DNA of 64,000 nt from Brevibacillus choshinensis (GTDB taxonomy: Bacteria > Bacillota > Bacilli > Brevibacillales > Brevibacillaceae), in assembly GCF_001420695.1 (NCBI RefSeq), contig NZ_LJJB01000010.1, positions 982,131 through 1,046,130 of the forward strand, read 5' to 3'. The notes under the pieces are model-generated. The model was not told where the DNA came from. It searched no databases and was given only the letters and a program-made list of their open reading frames with translations. Below are positions 44,886-52,795 of this stretch, in pieces (within the stretch, counting starts at the first letter, position 1; each line of letters begins with the position of its first letter). The translations under genes were made by a program, and so were the position numbers.

Positions 44886-45671
44886 TTATTCACCTTTAAA
44901 CTCCGGTTTGCGCTTTTCTCGAAATGCTTCGAGTGCTTCCAGCCGGTCTTTGGTCGGAATAATCACTTCATAGCACATCGATTCCAGATCAAGGCCTGTT
45001 TGCAGATCTACGCTGGAACCGCGATCAATGGCTGATTTTGCCTGATAAACGGCAAGTGGTGCGTTGGCGAGAATCTCCCGCGCAAGTCCGACTGCCTGCT
45101 CGTTCAGCTCAGCAAGATCTTTGGCCACGCCGTTCACGAAACCTAGCTCATACGCATCTGCTGCTGAGATCCGACGTGCCGTCAGAATCAGTTCCTTGGC
45201 TTTGGAAGGACCGATCAATCGAGACAACCGTTGTGTACCACCTGCTCCTGGTATGATGCCCAAGCTCACTTCTGTCAGACCCATTTTGGCTTCAGCCACC
45301 GCATAGCGGAAATCACAGGCCAGAGCAAGCTCGAAGCCTCCACCAAAAGCAAACCCATTGATCAAGGCTATGGTCGGTTGAGGAAGTCTCTCTAGAGCGG
45401 TAAAGACATCTCTGATCTTGCGCACGTTTCGGCGTACTTGCTGCTCCGTCAACGTACGGCGTTCTTTTAGGTCTGCACCTGCACAGAACGCTCGTCCTTC
45501 TGCTTTTACCAACACCACGCGAATCTCCTTGGCATTCAGGCGAATCTCCTCGATGTTTTCACCCAGGCGATCCAATGTATTGTAGTTTAATGCGTTCAGC
45601 TCATCCGGTCGATTGAGTGTGATAAGCCCGATGTGTCCGTCAATCACGAAACGCACAGTTTCCTGATTCAT
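44886..45671 (-). CDS. Enoyl-CoA hydratase/isomerase family protein
   Basis: The 261-residue crotonase has GRAFCAGADLKERRTL near 60, LINGFAFGGGFELALACDFRYA near 103, and LGIIPGAGGTQRLSRLIG near 135, so both catalytic glutamates are kept. It resembles the AUH/methylglutaconyl hydratase branch. As the third crotonase of the operon it could supply the missing oxepin-CoA or dehydrosuberyl step; that is inference. AAGGAGG precedes the ATG. Confidence 0.88.
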   Translation of the reverse strand: MNQETVRFVIDGHIGLITLNRPDELNALNYNTLDRLGENIEEIRLNAKEIRVVLVKAEGRAFCAGADLKERRTLTEQQVRRNVRKIRDVFTALERLPQPTIALINGFAFGGGFELALACDFRYAVAEAKMGLTEVSLGIIPGAGGTQRLSRLIGPSKAKELILTARRISAADAYELGFVNGVAKDLAELNEQAVGLAREILANAPLAVYQAKSAIDRGSSVDLQTGLDLESMCYEVIIPTKDRLEALEAFREKRKPEFKGE

Positions 45672-45701
45672 CTTTGTCCTCCTTGTGCATCTGCAAAGAA
45701 A

Positions 45702-46088
45702 TTACGCCTGACGGGTCCGTGCATAGGTGCCAGTTGCAACCGCGACAAGCTTGCCATCACAGGTAACGCGAGCTTCCATGATGATCAGCGTCTTGCCTGA
45801 TTTCAGCACAGTGGACTGTGCCTCGAGCAGCTCACCCTTAGCCGGGTACAAGTACTGGATCTTGCTCTCTACTGTGACACATTGCTGTACACCGTCTACG
45901 TGAGGTGCCGCCCCATGCCCCATTGCCACATCGGCGAGCGTGGACGTAACTCCGCCGTGCACGACTCCTTCGATGCTGTTGAACAATTCTGGACGTATCT
46001 TCAGAGCGACCTTGCATCCCTGCTCATCTCGGTGGATGACCTCAATCCCCAGGTAGTCGTTGAACCGATTTCGGATATTCTCAGTCAT
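45702..46088 (-). CDS. paaI: PaaI-type hotdog thioesterase
   Basis: The 128-residue hotdog protein has NSIEGVVHGGVTSTLADVAMGHGAA at about 37-60, the catalytic turn of PaaI-like thioesterases, and MEARVTCDGKLVAVATGTY at the end. PaaI relieves the pathway by hydrolysing stalled CoA esters. It is separated from the next thioesterase by 177 bases that hold the R2 repeat. Confidence 0.9.
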   Translation of the reverse strand: MTENIRNRFNDYLGIEVIHRDEQGCKVALKIRPELFNSIEGVVHGGVTSTLADVAMGHGAAPHVDGVQQCVTVESKIQYLYPAKGELLEAQSTVLKSGKTLIIMEARVTCDGKLVAVATGTYARTRQA

Positions 46089-46107
46089 CGCTGCGTCCCC
46101 TTTTTCG

Positions 46108-46192
46108 TACAGATAAGAATTTATAAGATTCTTATCCAGTATAAGTGCAACTAAGGCTCCACCAAAGGCTTGGCGTAGCCAAGTTTTCTAAT
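46108..46192. repeat. Palindromic repeat R2, copy 2, inside the catabolic operon
   Basis: The 85-base unit is the reverse-complement orientation of the copy at 4156-4238 and contains the same two hairpins. It lies between two co-directional thioesterase genes, where it would be transcribed. The remainder of the gap shows no gene. Confidence 0.7.
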
Positions 46193-46265
46193 CATCTCAC
46201 GTAAAACAGTGAAAGGAGCCTTGGCATTTGCATTCGGCATCCTTTCTCCTGCTTTTTCTCTACAA

Positions 46266-46733
46266 TTAGTTCGCTTCCTGATCCTCAATCGATACGAAGT
46301 ACTCATTTTTGCGATACGCCAGTGCATCCAGTGTAGCGATCAGCTCATTCTCACTCTCTACGCGAATGCGGTACCAGGCCGTACGATTATTTTTCTTCTC
46401 CTCTGTTGCTGTCGCAACGAGGCGATTTCCTTTGAACCCTGCTGCCAGAAAGCCGATGTTCATCGACAAGGCCACAGAGGTTTTGCCATAGGAGTTGCAG
46501 GCGGCGGCGAATACGAAGTCTGCCAGTGAAAAGATCACGGCTCCATGCGCCGTTCCATGTGCATTCAACATATGGTCGGCGACCGTCAACTCTGCTGTTG
46601 CTGTCCCCTCACCTAATTCTATCAGCTTTATCCCGAGAAATTGTGCGTACTGATCATTTGCCAGCTTTTCACAAATCTCGTCGTAATGTTCTTGGTGGAG
46701 CCTACGCTCATCGATAAACGGTTTCGCGCTCAT
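46266..46733 (-). CDS. Second PaaI-family hotdog thioesterase
   Basis: The 155-residue protein shows NAHGTAHGAVIFSLADFVFAAACNSYGKTSVALSMNIGFLAA, the PaaI-like active-site helix with HGT-HG, and a family-normal ending. It starts just after the EthD-like gene (2 bases between). Two PaaI-like proteins in one operon may act on different CoA esters. Confidence 0.88.
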   Translation of the reverse strand: MSAKPFIDERRLHQEHYDEICEKLANDQYAQFLGIKLIELGEGTATAELTVADHMLNAHGTAHGAVIFSLADFVFAAACNSYGKTSVALSMNIGFLAAGFKGNRLVATATEEKKNNRTAWYRIRVESENELIATLDALAYRKNEYFVSIEDQEAN

Positions 46734-46735
46734 AC

Positions 46736-47038
46736 TTAAACCACTTCTGCAAAGTGCATGGAGACCACTGGACCTGCAAAGCCACGGAGATCTTTTCCTG
46801 CCGCACGTCCTTCTGGTGATGACAACGCTTCCAATAATGCTTCTTTAGACTCGAAGTACATTTCGGCAATCAGATGCAGATCACTTTCTCCCATAGGAGT
46901 TCCGTATATTCTGCTAACTTCCATTTTGATCAAGCCTGGCATTTTCTCTGCTAACGGGGCATGAACTTCATTGTAATGCTTGTCAAATGCCTCGATATCC
47001 TCTGGTTTGCGATAAATAGCCACCAATTTCACCATCAT
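46736..47038 (-). CDS. EthD-domain (dimeric alpha/beta barrel) protein
   Basis: The 100-residue protein has the EthD pattern: MVKLVAIYRKPEDIEAFDKHYNEVHAPLAEKMPGL and a central histidine in NEVHAPL. Small EthD proteins often sit in aromatic degradation operons and may act on or shield reactive intermediates. It is the first gene of the long operon and is preceded by a PaaX-like site. Confidence 0.85.
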   Translation of the reverse strand: MMVKLVAIYRKPEDIEAFDKHYNEVHAPLAEKMPGLIKMEVSRIYGTPMGESDLHLIAEMYFESKEALLEALSSPEGRAAGKDLRGFAGPVVSMHFAEVV

Positions 47039-47091
47039 GATCCCTGCTTTCTTATAGAAATTGTCTAATCATGTGACGTATATAAAGTATA

Positions 47092-47106
47092 ACGTTATTT
47101 TAACGC
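47092..47106. promoter_or_regulatory. Putative PaaX operator at the EthD-paaK operon promoter
   Basis: ACGTTATTTTAACGC matches the sites at 30519 and 37368 with one departure in the second ACGT. On the minus strand TATACT follows immediately as a probable -10. Confidence 0.62.
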
Positions 47107-47182
47107 ACGTTATAGTTTTTATTATATAAACACTTCAGAAATGGCGCAAGTATTTTCCTTTTGCCAAATTACATCGTTCGAC

Positions 47183-47224
47183 AACAACAAAAAGGCTTCT
47201 CTCCCACTATATGGAGAAAAGCCT
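47183..47224 (-). terminator. Terminator left of R1/R3, minus direction
   Basis: AGGCTTCTCTCC and GGAGAAAAGCCT pair, and the minus-strand tail is TTTTTGTTG. It lies upstream of the EthD promoter and would shield it from ctaF read-through. Confidence 0.75.
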
Positions 47225-47237
47225 CTGCTCATTCATT

Positions 47238-47344
47238 TGGACAGACTGTAGTCGAGGAAAGGAAAAAGGAGAAAACGCTTCGGATGGTGCCCCAAAGATC
47301 TTCCGCTTATTTCTCCTTTTTCCTCGGCCAGCATTGACTGTCCA
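47238..47344. repeat. Hairpin repeat R3, copy c, at the right border of the phenylacetate island
   Basis: TGGACAG (47238) pairs with CTGTCCA (47338), CGAGG with CCTCG, and GGAAAAAGGAGAAA with TTTCTCCTTTTTCC. The loop has TGCCCCAAA, as in copy b at 25948. It is in the same orientation as copy b. Confidence 0.72.
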
Positions 47345-47478
47345 ACCTGTCTTTCTCGGAAGCTTTCCACGGAATTTCTGTTAGAACAACCTTTGAAGCC
47401 CAAACGGTTGGATCAATGAGGTTGTTCCCCCTTGAACCTCAGTAGAAAACAAGTTACTAGAAACCACAAAAGCTCGCA

Positions 47479-47680
47479 GGAGAAGCAGGTTTCCAGGCGG
47501 AGCGACTTCGGAACCCTACATAGCCGGAACAACGAATTCACGGGATCAAGAAGCGGTACCTCTGTCTTCGCTGCGAAGCGGCTACTACTTTACCGCTTCC
47601 CTGTGAATCGTTGTGGAGCGGACAGTCTAACCTTCCTCGCAGGGTGTAGACCGGAGCGGAGATCGGAAGCCTGCTTCTCC
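47479..47680. repeat. 202-base structured repeat R1, copy 2
   Basis: Same element and orientation as 3919-4120, with the same nested arms (GGAGAAGCAGGTTTCC and GGAAGCCTGCTTCTCC). Where the arms differ from copy 1, pairing is kept through C-G/T-G or G-C/G-T changes. An R3 unit lies about 135 bases upstream in both places. The 721-base gap between EthD and ctaF contains no convincing gene. Confidence 0.75.
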
Positions 47681-47713
47681 TACCTCAGTTATGTAGCTCG
47701 ACAATTCTTTTCC

Positions 47714-47752
47714 CAAAATAAAAGAAAAAGGGCGGACACGAATGTCCACCCT
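47714..47752 (-). terminator. Terminator of ctaCDEF
   Basis: AGGGCGGACA pairs with TGTCCACCCT; the minus strand continues TTTTTCTTTTATTTT. It lies 8 bases after the ctaF stop. Confidence 0.88.
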
Positions 47753-47759
47753 CATTTCA

Positions 47760-48071
47760 CTAGATCCAAACCCAGAATACGAACACGATGATCGCCAGCA
47801 GGATAACAAACAGTCCTGCAAAGATGCTAATCCGGGCAAATTCATGACCCTTTTGGTCCATATGCATCCAGACAAAGAGCTGGAAGAAGGCTTGAACAAA
47901 AGCCAGAACCACAATGAATGGTACGGTAAAGCTTGTCGGAATCACTTCGAAAGCAACTGCGATAAACGCCAGTGCTGTCAATACGAGAGAACCGATGAAA
48001 GCAACGAGATGTCGTTTTGGACTATCGTGCTTCACTTTAGGCTTACGCACTTCTTCTGTATGTGCTGCCAT
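47760..48071 (-). CDS. ctaF: Cytochrome c oxidase subunit IV
   Basis: The 103-residue protein has three helices and the COX4_pro pattern (FIGSLVLTALAFIAV, FVIPFIVVLAFVQAFFQLFVWMHM with the HMD motif). It is the small subunit of the caa3 oxidase. It begins 3 bases after the ctaE stop and ends at a strong terminator, so ctaG is not co-transcribed from here. Confidence 0.93.
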   Translation of the reverse strand: MAAHTEEVRKPKVKHDSPKRHLVAFIGSLVLTALAFIAVAFEVIPTSFTVPFIVVLAFVQAFFQLFVWMHMDQKGHEFARISIFAGLFVILLAIIVFVFWVWI

Positions 48072-48074
48072 TGT

Positions 48075-48701
48075 TTATCCCACCTTTCCACCGATCATAC
48101 CCATGAGATATACCACGGTAAAGATGAACACCCATACCACGTCGATAAAGTGCCAGTACAAGGAGGCCAAGTAGAACTTCGGAGCCGTTACCACAGTCAG
48201 GCCTTTTTTCGTCGCAGATACTTGCAGAAGGATAATCCAGAGGATCCCGAACGCTACGTGACCACCGTGGAATCCGACAAGGGTGTAGAAAGCAGAACCA
48301 AACGCACTTGTCGAGACTTTATGTCCTTCGTGCACATAATGCATGAACTCGTAAATCTCCAAGCCCAAGAATCCAAGACCGAGCAATACAGTAATGGCCA
48401 GCCATACTTGAATCTGCTTCAGATTTTTCTTGTGCAGAGCCAGCGTAGCCATTACGGCTGTCATGGAACTTGTCAACAGAAGCAGTGTAGCCGCAGCAAC
48501 CAGTGGCATGTCGAACAGCTCTTGCGAGGTAGGACCGCCATTTGCTTGGTCGCGAAGCGCAATGAATGTTGCAAACAAGGAACCGAAGAGTACAGTCTCC
48601 CCACCGAGGAAGAGCCAGAAGCCAAGAAGTTTATTCTTGCCCTCAAGGGTGGCTTTTTCCGGTTCGTCAGGCAAAACTGCATTTGCATGATGTGTAGCCA
48701 T
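48075..48701 (-). CDS. ctaE: Cytochrome c oxidase subunit III
   Basis: The 208-residue subunit has five helices and the family sequences LGFWLFLGGETVLFGSLFATFIALR near 27 and GFHGGHVAFGILWIILLQ near 145. Its ATG overlaps the ctaD stop by one base. This is the short five-helix form usual in Bacillales. Confidence 0.95.
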   Translation of the reverse strand: MATHHANAVLPDEPEKATLEGKNKLLGFWLFLGGETVLFGSLFATFIALRDQANGGPTSQELFDMPLVAAATLLLLTSSMTAVMATLALHKKNLKQIQVWLAITVLLGLGFLGLEIYEFMHYVHEGHKVSTSAFGSAFYTLVGFHGGHVAFGILWIILLQVSATKKGLTVVTAPKFYLASLYWHFIDVVWVFIFTVVYLMGMIGGKVG

Positions 48702-50545
48702 TAAGCCTTAACCCCCTTGTCCTCGATTTCGTCCTCATGAATATGATAACCAGGATCGTCTTTAACCGAACGGGTAAACATGCAGGCGAATGTCACCAGC
48801 ATACCGATCACGACTACCACGTAGTTGTGGTACATGAAACCGTAACCCGCGATGAACAGACCAAGAGACATCAAGAATGGCAAGAACGATGGTGATGGCA
48901 TATGGATATCGCCCAATGGTTCTGCAGGCGTCATTCCTTTGTTGCCAGCCACTTTCTCGATCCAGAAAGCATCCAAACCACGAACCAGCGGAGTTTGTGC
49001 AAAGTTGTACTCTGGCGGTGGCGACGGAATCGACCATTCCAGCGTACGTCCATCCCATGGGTCAGCAGGAGCGCGTTTGGAGCTGCTCGCAGCAACGAAA
49101 ACGTTTACGACGAACAGGATCGTACCTATTGTCATACCGAACGCCCCGATTGTACTGATCATGTTACCCATGTCGAGGTTTTGATCTTTGAGGTAGGTGA
49201 AGACACGACGCGGCATCCCCATCAGACCCAAGAAGTGTTGCGGGAAGAATGTCAAATGGAAACCAATGAAGAAGGTCCAGAAGTTCCATTTCCCCAGTGT
49301 TTCATTGAGCATTTTTCCGAACATTTTTGGCCACCAGTAGTACAGACCCGAGAAGAGTCCGAACACCAGACCCCCTACGATAACGTAGTGGAAGTGAGCA
49401 ACTACGAAGTAGCTGTCATGGTATTGATAGTCAGCCGGCGGAATCGCGAGCATAACCCCGGTCATACCACCGATTGTAAATGTTGGAATGAAGCCTACTG
49501 CCCAGAGGTTTGCTGTCGTGAAGCGAATTTGTCCGCCCCACATGGTCAACAGCCAGTTGAAGATTTTAATACCCGTAGGTACCGCAATCAACATCGTTGC
49601 CAGACCGAACAGTGTATTGGCGATCGCACCCAGACCTGTTGTAAACATGTGGTGAGCCCACACCATGAATCCGAGGAAACCGATCAGCGCTGTTGCGAAT
49701 ACCATGGAGCTGTAACCGAACAGGCGCTTTCTAGCAAAGGTAGAAACGACTTCAGAAATAACACCAAATGCAGGGAGAATCAGGATATATACTTCGGGGT
49801 GACCGAAGATCCAGAAGAGATGCTCCCAGATGACAACGTTACCACCCGCATCCGGGTTGAAGAAGTTACCGCCGAACAGACGGTCAAACATCAACAGAAC
49901 CAGACCAACCGTGATGGCTGGGAATGCGAAGAGGATCAAACCAGATGTAACAAAAGCGGACCAGGTAAACATCGGCATACGCATGAACGTCATACCCGGA
50001 GCACGCATGTTGATGATGGTAACCAGGAAGTTAATACCACCAATCAGTGTACCGATACCGGCGATCTGCAGACCCAATACGTAGAAGTCTACACCGTGGC
50101 CGCTAAATTGGTTCAAAGCCAAAGTTGTATACGATGTCCAACCAGCATCAGGAGCTCCACCCAAGAACCAGCTCGTATTCAGCAGCACTCCCCCGAAGAA
50201 GAAGAGCCAGAAACCGAGTGAGTTCACAAACGGGAACGCTACGTCGCGAGCACCGATCTGAAGTGGAACGACCGCATTCATCAGAGCAAAGATGATCGGC
50301 ATCGCTGCCAAGAAGATCATCGTAGTTCCGTGCATGGTGATCAGTTCGTTAAACGTCTTGGCACCAACCATAGAAGACTCCGGATACATCAACTGCAAAC
50401 GAATCAACAGAGCTTCAAAACCGCCAGCCAGGAAGAAAATCCCACCAGCAATCAAATACAGGATCGCGATTTTCTTATGGTCCACTGTCGTGAGCCAATC
50501 CCACAGCCCTGAGCGATTTGGTGCGTGAGAAGCATGTGCAGACAC
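48701..50545 (-). CDS. ctaD: Cytochrome c oxidase subunit I (caa3 type)
   Basis: The 614-residue heme-copper subunit has all metal ligands: heme a His in TMHGTTMIFL near 70, CuB and cross-linked His-Tyr in WIFGHPEVYILILP near 250, His pair in WAHHMFTTG near 300, and heme ligands in VAHFHYVIVGG near 385. It reduces oxygen and pumps protons. It follows ctaC by 55 bases. Confidence 0.97.
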   Translation of the reverse strand: MSAHASHAPNRSGLWDWLTTVDHKKIAILYLIAGGIFFLAGGFEALLIRLQLMYPESSMVGAKTFNELITMHGTTMIFLAAMPIIFALMNAVVPLQIGARDVAFPFVNSLGFWLFFFGGVLLNTSWFLGGAPDAGWTSYTTLALNQFSGHGVDFYVLGLQIAGIGTLIGGINFLVTIINMRAPGMTFMRMPMFTWSAFVTSGLILFAFPAITVGLVLLMFDRLFGGNFFNPDAGGNVVIWEHLFWIFGHPEVYILILPAFGVISEVVSTFARKRLFGYSSMVFATALIGFLGFMVWAHHMFTTGLGAIANTLFGLATMLIAVPTGIKIFNWLLTMWGGQIRFTTANLWAVGFIPTFTIGGMTGVMLAIPPADYQYHDSYFVVAHFHYVIVGGLVFGLFSGLYYWWPKMFGKMLNETLGKWNFWTFFIGFHLTFFPQHFLGLMGMPRRVFTYLKDQNLDMGNMISTIGAFGMTIGTILFVVNVFVAASSSKRAPADPWDGRTLEWSIPSPPPEYNFAQTPLVRGLDAFWIEKVAGNKGMTPAEPLGDIHMPSPSFLPFLMSLGLFIAGYGFMYHNYVVVVIGMLVTFACMFTRSVKDDPGYHIHEDEIEDKGVKA

Positions 50546-50600
50546 AGGTTTACCTCCTTTTAAGCGTCACTGCCTATGACGGGTAATATCTTTACGAATC

Positions 50601-51620
50601 TTACTTCACGCTGAGTGTGTCCAAGTAATCAACGAGCGCTTTTGTTTGCGCATCATCCAGGTTCAGGTTAGGCATGTTGTTGCCTGGCTTCACCTTTTGC
50701 GGATCTTTCAGCCACTCTGCTACGTTTTCAGGTGTATGTGCGAGAATACCCGCTACACGCTCACGATCTGCAAAGTTAGTCAAGTTAGGACCCATTTTGC
50801 CACCTTTACCGGCTACAGCATGGCATCCCAAGCAGCTCTTGTTGAAGATTTCTTGCCCTTGTGCTGCGCTTGCGCTGGTAGCTGTTGCTGGCTCTGCGGA
50901 CTGAATGCCCTTCATGCCATTTGACCATTTGTCAAAAGCAGCTTGATCCATTACTTCTACCTTGAAGTCCATCAAGGCATGGGACGCTCCACAGAGCTCC
51001 GCACATTTCCCATAGAAAATGCCTGTTTTATCAGCTTGCAACCAGATTTTGTTCTCCTGACCTGGGTTGGTATCGATCTTACCGCCCAAAGCAGGAATCC
51101 AGAATGCGTGCATAACGTCTGCTGATGTCACAGTAAATTGCACTTTTTTCCCTACTGGCAGAACCAAGTCCTGCGAGGTTGCTACACCGAGATCTGGATA
51201 GTCAAATTCCCACCAGAACTGATGCGCTGTTACATTCACTTGAAGCGCTTCCTCTTTTGGATACTCCTTGTGAAGCTCGAAACCGGTCGTAACGGTAGGG
51301 ACCGCCATTACAATCAGAAGCAGGAATGGAATTACTGTCCAAAGAATTTCAAGTGCATGATTGCCTTCCACCTGTTTCGGAATTCCCTGCTGTCCCGGAC
51401 GCTTACGGTATCGGATAAGGACGTACGTGAAGATCAGCATAACGACAATAAAAACGCCGATCATGATAGCGGAGGACAGCTTCATCAAGTCAAACTGCAT
51501 CGCTGCAACCGGACCGGAAGGCTTGAGCGTGGAGAGCTCATCTTTGCCACAACCGGTTAATGCCAGCGCCAGAAGACCAAACAGCGAAAGCTGACGCCAA
51601 AACTGTTGCCAACCCTTCAT
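50601..51620 (-). CDS. ctaC: Cytochrome c oxidase subunit II with fused cytochrome c
   Basis: The 339-residue protein has a lipoprotein signal (LTGC near 24), two helices, the CuA domain (HAFWIPALGGK near 170, CAELCGASHALM near 205) and a C-terminal cytochrome c with CLGCH near 260 and a Met in PGNNMPNL. The fusion makes this a caa3 oxidase. I prefer the second ATG at 51620, which gives a normal spacing from AGAGGGG; the first lies only three bases from it. Confidence 0.96.
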   Translation of the reverse strand: MKGWQQFWRQLSLFGLLALALTGCGKDELSTLKPSGPVAAMQFDLMKLSSAIMIGVFIVVMLIFTYVLIRYRKRPGQQGIPKQVEGNHALEILWTVIPFLLLIVMAVPTVTTGFELHKEYPKEEALQVNVTAHQFWWEFDYPDLGVATSQDLVLPVGKKVQFTVTSADVMHAFWIPALGGKIDTNPGQENKIWLQADKTGIFYGKCAELCGASHALMDFKVEVMDQAAFDKWSNGMKGIQSAEPATATSASAAQGQEIFNKSCLGCHAVAGKGGKMGPNLTNFADRERVAGILAHTPENVAEWLKDPQKVKPGNNMPNLNLDDAQTKALVDYLDTLSVK

Positions 51621-51870
51621 ACCCATGAACCCCTCTTTCTTCGTGTTGGTAACGTTCTAGCCACGCTTGCAACTAGAAGTTTTTTGTACTCTTTTACTTG
51701 CAAGGATGGCTCTCTTTACTTTCCACAAATATGATACCCAACTACGAAAAGTATTAGCAACCATTCCAAAAACAAACAAATAGAGTAAAGGATTGCAGAC
51801 TTCTACCCGCGCGTGGTAACCATTTAAGTATACATAAATTTTCCTTAATCTAAAGGCTGTTTGTTATCAT

Positions 51871-51903
51871 TTTGTTAACAAATTTATGAACAAATTTGTG
51901 AAC
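51871..51903. promoter_or_regulatory. Palindrome and 12-bp tandem repeats between ctaC and the SDR gene
   Basis: TTTGTTAACAAA (51871-51882) is a perfect palindrome. It overlaps two tandem units, AACAAATTTATG and AACAAATTTGTG, followed by AAC. The 329-base divergent region has no gene. Such AT-rich repeats suit a regulator of either unit; which one is unknown. Confidence 0.45.
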
Positions 51904-51949
51904 TTTCGAGTTAATCCAGCCCTGATTTGGTAGAAAAAAGGAGAAAAAC

Positions 51950-52789
51950 ATGCAAAAAAGGCCTGTTGCACTAGTCACAGGAGCCTCTAGCGGGTTCGGT
52001 AAGCACTCTTCTTATGCTTTAGTCAAGGCTGGCTTTACGGTAATTGCATCCATGCGAGACGTAAAAAAGAGAGGCCCCCTTGACAAAATCGCGAAAATGA
52101 ATATACCAGCAGAACATATGGAAGTAATTTCTCTAGATGTTACTTCTCAGCAGCAAATAGAAGAGAGTATCCGGTCGATTATAGAACGCCATGGACGGAT
52201 CGATCTGTTGGTCAACAACGCGGGTTACGCCTGCGGCGGTTTTACCGAAGAACTCTCCGCAGAAGACTGGCGAAAGCAATTCGATGTCAATGTATTCGGT
52301 CTCATCGATGTCACCCGAGCAGTACTGCCACATATGAGGGAACAGCGCTGCGGCAGGATTATCAACATCAGCAGTATCAGTGGACGCTTCGGCTTTCCGG
52401 GCCTCGCCCCCTACGCTGCCTCCAAGCATGCCGTAGAAGGTTTTAGCGAATCACTTCGCTTGGAGCTGCGGCCATTTGGAATTTACGTCTCACTGATTGA
52501 GCCAGGCTCGTACCGTACATCCATATGGCAAAAGGGATTGGAGCATACCTCTCGTTCCTCCTCTTCTCCTTACGCCGTGCAGATGCAGAAACTGCTGGCA
52601 TCGGTCGAGCAAATCATCGAGCATGCCCCGGAGCCTGATGAAGTGATCGCGACCATCGTGCATGCAGCGACCACTCCCAAGCCTCGCCTTCGCTATCCCA
52701 TAGGACGAGGCGTTAAGCTAACGATTGCAATGAAGAATCTTCTCCCATGGAAATGGATCGAAGCGATCGTCGTCAAAAAGATGAACTAG
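51950..52789 (+). CDS. Short-chain dehydrogenase/reductase
   Basis: The 279-residue SDR has the cofactor motif TGASSGFGK at residues 10-18, LVNNAGYACGG near 85, and an intact active site (SSISGRFG, then YAASK near 160). It resembles the retinol-dehydrogenase-like classical group. GGAG precedes the ATG. It is divergent from ctaC and converges on the EmrE-like gene, with 6 bases between stops. Substrate unknown. Confidence 0.92.
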   Translation: MQKRPVALVTGASSGFGKHSSYALVKAGFTVIASMRDVKKRGPLDKIAKMNIPAEHMEVISLDVTSQQQIEESIRSIIERHGRIDLLVNNAGYACGGFTEELSAEDWRKQFDVNVFGLIDVTRAVLPHMREQRCGRIINISSISGRFGFPGLAPYAASKHAVEGFSESLRLELRPFGIYVSLIEPGSYRTSIWQKGLEHTSRSSSSPYAVQMQKLLASVEQIIEHAPEPDEVIATIVHAATTPKPRLRYPIGRGVKLTIAMKNLLPWKWIEAIVVKKMN

Positions 52790-52795
52790 TCCGAA

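Noticed and set aside
47432-47791. 119-residue plus-strand frame through R1 copy 2 into ctaF
   Set aside because: The frame is broken in R1 copy 1 and runs over the ctaF terminator.
48902-50221. 439-residue plus-strand frame opposite ctaD
   Set aside because: Antisense shadow of a firmly identified oxidase subunit; rich in Asn, Arg, Glu and Cys with no domain pattern.
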